The position numbers were made by a program, and so were the translations under genes. A model generated the notes under the pieces. That model ran no database searches. It had not been told where the DNA came from and saw nothing but the letters and a program-made list of their open reading frames with translations. A stretch of DNA of 64,000 nt from an uncultured Desulfobacterales bacterium (GTDB lineage Bacteria > Desulfobacterota > Desulfobulbia > Desulfobulbales > Desulfocapsaceae), in the NCBI GenBank assembly GCA_937915545.1, contig CALGIJ010000019.1, positions 310,001-374,000 on the forward strand, written 5' to 3'. Numbering within the stretch: the first letter of the stretch is position 1; every line of letters begins with the position of its first letter. Shown here one piece after another: positions 61,095 to 64,000 of this stretch.

Positions 61095-62249
61095 TTATTT
61101 GCCGGACTTGCTCGGCGGGGCGAGGAGCACCGGGTCATGGATGACCGAGTGCCGCCGGAAGGCCTTGTCCTTGACCACCTGTACCTGGATGTCCTTGCTC
61201 ACCTCGTGGAGGTCGTTGAAGGACAGCTTGCCGATGGGGGTCTCATAGCTGCCGCCGGCGATGGCGTCGCGCAGGGCCGCGCCGCCCTTGCCGCCGGTCT
61301 TCTTGAGGCCGTCGATGAGCACGTAGGCGGCGGTGTAGGTGGAAGCGGCGACCATGTCGGTGCCGATGCCGGTAGCCTTCTTGAAGTCGGCGATGAAGGC
61401 CTGGGTGACTGGCGACTCGGAGTCGCGGTCGAGGGAGGTGGTGAGCAGGGTGCCTTCGGCGGCGTCACCGGCGATCTCCATGAATTTGTCGGAGTCGTAG
61501 CCCTCCTGGCCGATGACCGGGGCGGTGATGCCGGCGGCGCGCAGTTGCGAGACCAGCGGCCCGGCGGTGAAGTAGTAGCCGGAGGCGTAGATGACCTCGG
61601 GGTTGTCGGCCTTGACCTTGGCCACCAGGGGGCCGAACTGACGGTCCTGCAGGGCGTATTCGTACTCGGCGACGATGTCGAGGGCGAATTTGGGTGCGGC
61701 CTCCTTGAAGCCGGCGGCCAGGGCCTGGCCGAAGTCGTTCTTCATGGTGAGCAGCACGACGCGCTTCTTGCCGAGGTTGCTGACCAGCTTGGCGCCGCCG
61801 CGCCCCTGCACCTCGCCCATGGCCGAGACGCGGAACATGTAGTCGCCGGCGAGGGTGATGTCGGGGTGGATGGCGTAGGAGACCACGTAAGGCACGCCGG
61901 CCTGCTGGAAGATGCCGGCGGCGGCGCGGGTCGAGCCGGAGTAGGAGCCGGACACGGCGCCGACCACCTTGTCTTTTTCGATGAGCTTGGTGGCCACCGG
62001 CACCGCCTCCTTGGGCGAGGCCTGGTCGTCGTAGACCACCAGCTCGAGCTTCTCGCCATTAATCCCGCCGGCCTCGTTGGCCTTGGCCACCGCCAGCTTG
62101 GCACCTTCCAGGGCCGACTTGCCGTCGGCGGCGGCGAAGCCGGTGATGGGCACGTTGAGGCCGATCTTGATCTCGGCCAGGGCCGGGGTGGCGGCCAGGG
62201 CGAAGATGGCCGCGCTGCACACGAGGGGACGAAGGACTGCTGTTTTCAT
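61095..62249 (-). CDS. livK: branched-chain amino acid-type periplasmic binding protein
   Basis: A 384-residue type I binding protein. The signal peptide ends ALAATPALA, followed by EIKIGLNVPITGFAAADGKSALEGAKLAVAKANEAGGINGEKLELVVYDDQASPKEAVPVATKLIEKDKVVGAVSG, the classical Leu/Ile/Val-binding start. The family also covers amides, urea and aromatic acids, so the ligand is uncertain. AAGGAG lies 5 bases before the ATG. It heads the operon livKHMGF. A TTGACA lies about 70 bases upstream without a well-spaced -10. Confidence 0.93.
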   Translation of the reverse strand: MKTAVLRPLVCSAAIFALAATPALAEIKIGLNVPITGFAAADGKSALEGAKLAVAKANEAGGINGEKLELVVYDDQASPKEAVPVATKLIEKDKVVGAVSGSYSGSTRAAAGIFQQAGVPYVVSYAIHPDITLAGDYMFRVSAMGEVQGRGGAKLVSNLGKKRVVLLTMKNDFGQALAAGFKEAAPKFALDIVAEYEYALQDRQFGPLVAKVKADNPEVIYASGYYFTAGPLVSQLRAAGITAPVIGQEGYDSDKFMEIAGDAAEGTLLTTSLDRDSESPVTQAFIADFKKATGIGTDMVAASTYTAAYVLIDGLKKTGGKGGAALRDAIAGGSYETPIGKLSFNDLHEVSKDIQVQVVKDKAFRRHSVIHDPVLLAPPSKSGK

Positions 62250-62339
62250 GGGGATCTCCTTGATAAAGTGAAATGAACCAACCAACAACATACCTCTCTT
62301 ACGGGCGCTGCGACTTGTCAACGCCGCGGGGGTGTTCTC

Positions 62340-63968
62340 TCAGCCCTCCTTGCAACGCTGCGCCAGCACCTCGAGGACCTCGGCGCAGCTCTCCTGAGCA
62401 CGGCGGGCGAGGAGGTCGGCCTCCTCGCGCACCGTGGCGGTGAAGGCCTCGTCGCTTATGCCGCGCAGATTGATGAGCACGTTCTGCCAGGCCCCCCAGA
62501 TGCCGGTCTCCAGGGAGCGCGCCCCCACCTGGACATCGGAGGCCGAGGCCGGGTTGCCATGACGGGCGGCGGCGAGCAGGGCCGGCCAGGCGCGGTCGCC
62601 GCAGCGCATGGTGGTCAGCGGCACGGCAACCGCCGTCTTCAGGCCCTCTTCCATGGCCTGGCGGCGCAGGCGCTTCTCCTCTTCGCTGCCCTTGGGGAGC
62701 TTGAGGGCGGTCATATAGTCGTTGAAAGCGTTGGTGTCGCGGTCGATGAGCGGGATGAGCTCCTCCTGCACCTGGTTGAGCTGGGGGATGATGGCTTTCA
62801 TCTCCGCGTCGACGCCCTCGAACTTGCGCACCCCGTAGGTGAGCTTGGCGACCATCGCCCCCAGGGCGACGCCGACCGCGGCGAGCATCGCCGATACCGA
62901 GCCGCCGCCGGGCGCCGAGGTGCGCGCCCCCACCGCCTCGATGAACTGACGCACCGGCAGCGAGGCCAGCGGCTCGTCCGGTGGTTCGGCCACCAGGTAC
63001 TCGATGATGCGCTTTTCGGGGATGAAGGGGGCGATGGACGACAGGCCGAGGCGCTCCACGGCGAGGCGGATCTTCTGGCCTTCCTCGTAGACGAAGATGC
63101 CTTCCTGGGCGATATAGTAGTCGGCGGCGGCGAGCATCGCCTCCTTCGGCACCAGGCCGACGATCTCCGAGCCGGCGACGCCGACGCCAAGCCGCGCCGC
63201 TTCCTTTTTGACCTCCTCGTAGAGCACGTGCATGGGGGTGCGGCGGTAGTCGGTGAGGTTGACGGTGACCTGGGCCAGGCCATACTCGTCGACATACCAG
63301 CCCATGCCCTGCACCGCCGGCAGCCGCCCCGGCTGACCGTCGCCGCGGCCGGTCTCGCGCAGATCGAGGGCGATGCGGTGCGCCTGGTTGGGGGTGCCGA
63401 GGATATTGACGTTATAGGCGATGAGGAACATGCGCGCCCCGGTCACCGTGGCTCCCCAGGAGGGCACCAGGGTGGCCGGGCCGAAATCCGGCTGCCAGGC
63501 GGGGTCGGCGAGCTTTTTGGCCAGGCCCTCGTATTCGCCCTCGCGGATGTCGGCGAGCTTGGTGCGCTGCCCATGGCGCGCCGCCTCCTCGTAGAGATAC
63601 ACCGGCACCTTGAGCTCGTCGGCCAGGCGCCGCCCGAACTCCTCGGCGATGGTGACGCACTCGGCCATGGTCACTCCGGAGACCGGCACGAAGGGGCAGA
63701 CGTCGAGGGCGCCCATGCGCGGGTGCTCGCCGTGGTGGTGGCGCATGTCGATGTTGGCATAGGCGGCCCGGGCGGCGGCCAGCGCCCCTTCGACGATGGC
63801 CTGCGGGTCGCCGACGAAGGTATAGACGGTGCGGTGGGTGGAGCGACCGGGGTCGACGTCGAGCAGGGTGCAGCCGGCGGTGTCGCGGATGGCGGTGGCG
63901 ATGAGGTCGATGACGCGCTGATCCCGGCCTTCGGAAAAATTGGGGACGCATTCGACGAGTTTTTTCAT
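62340..63968 (-). CDS. bifunctional glutamate formimidoyltransferase / formimidoyltetrahydrofolate cyclodeaminase
   Basis: A 542-residue fusion for the last step of one histidine degradation route: the formimino group of formiminoglutamate passes to tetrahydrofolate and is then deaminated. About residues 1-300 are the transferase: LVECVPNFSEGRD, the region MRHHHGEHPRMGALDVCPFVPV with the catalytic histidine, and EYGLAQVTVNLTDY. About 330-540 are the cyclodeaminase: FIEAVGARTSAPGGGSVSAMLAAVGVALGAMVAKLTYG. The animal-type two-domain fusion is less common than separate genes in bacteria. It lies 90 bases before livK; other hut genes would be outside the window. Confidence 0.94.
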   Translation of the reverse strand: MKKLVECVPNFSEGRDQRVIDLIATAIRDTAGCTLLDVDPGRSTHRTVYTFVGDPQAIVEGALAAARAAYANIDMRHHHGEHPRMGALDVCPFVPVSGVTMAECVTIAEEFGRRLADELKVPVYLYEEAARHGQRTKLADIREGEYEGLAKKLADPAWQPDFGPATLVPSWGATVTGARMFLIAYNVNILGTPNQAHRIALDLRETGRGDGQPGRLPAVQGMGWYVDEYGLAQVTVNLTDYRRTPMHVLYEEVKKEAARLGVGVAGSEIVGLVPKEAMLAAADYYIAQEGIFVYEEGQKIRLAVERLGLSSIAPFIPEKRIIEYLVAEPPDEPLASLPVRQFIEAVGARTSAPGGGSVSAMLAAVGVALGAMVAKLTYGVRKFEGVDAEMKAIIPQLNQVQEELIPLIDRDTNAFNDYMTALKLPKGSEEEKRLRRQAMEEGLKTAVAVPLTTMRCGDRAWPALLAAARHGNPASASDVQVGARSLETGIWGAWQNVLINLRGISDEAFTATVREEADLLARRAQESCAEVLEVLAQRCKEG

Positions 63969-64000
63969 GGGTGCGAACCTTTAGGGGCGGGCGACCAGCT

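Overview
The window is a GC-rich bacterial chromosome segment, tightly packed and gene-dense. It has no rRNA, recognisable tRNA, CRISPR array, insertion sequence or prophage. FadL-type and TolC-type outer-membrane proteins and a tripartite RND pump show a Gram-negative cell. The Etf genes linked to a membrane FeS (DUF224-type) quinone oxidoreductase, the many 4Fe-4S proteins, the DsrE-like protein and the cysteine-cluster proteins fit an anaerobic or facultative Desulfobacterota-like organism. That placement is inference; no marker gene here settles the lineage.

Region 1 (1-24 kb) is mostly fatty-acid catabolism. A fadN-fadA-fadE operon (partial at the left edge) ends in a strong hairpin. A second operon follows: MBL-fold hydrolase, FMN/FAD/4Fe-4S enoate reductase, a second acyl-CoA dehydrogenase and a cysteine-rich two-cluster ferredoxin protein. 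Next come a MarR regulator and a DsrE-like protein that share an identical palindromic operator, a YhcH-family protein and an EamA transporter. A MerR regulator is divergent from an operon for the Etf:quinone FeS oxidoreductase, EtfB, EtfA and an SCP2 protein, followed by a thioesterase and a FadL porin. Related TTTACGT/ACGTAAA sites lie upstream of merR, the etf operon and fadL, which suggests one regulon. fadH (2,4-dienoyl-CoA reductase) lies just beyond.

Region 2 (20-42 kb) holds housekeeping and mixed genes: a radical SAM protein, RNA 2',3'-cyclic phosphodiesterase, truA, tcdA, two YkgJ cysteine-cluster genes and a YgjV-like membrane protein. It also holds a coupled trio (RimK-like ATP-grasp, GNAT, SET domain) followed by an XRE-cupin regulator, plus citrate synthase, an RND efflux operon, a chemoreceptor and two exported or membrane proteins of unknown function.

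Region 3 (42-47.5 kb) is a molybdate locus. It contains a TrmO/TsaA-like protein, a GntR regulator, a short ModE and a modB-modA-modC transporter. ModE-box-like palindromes overlap the -10 elements of the TrmO-like gene and of modBAC. Both ModE and ModC lack the usual molybdate-binding TOBE domains.

Region 4 (47.6-64 kb) is amino-acid and peptide import and catabolism, all on the minus strand. One operon runs isoaspartyl dipeptidase, oligopeptide ABC transporter, gamma-glutamyl (C26) hydrolase, a degenerate AAA+ regulator and a class IV aminotransferase. It is followed by a branched-chain amino acid (Liv) ABC operon and a bifunctional formiminotransferase-cyclodeaminase of histidine degradation. 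A remnant of a response-regulator receiver domain lies between the peptide and Liv operons.
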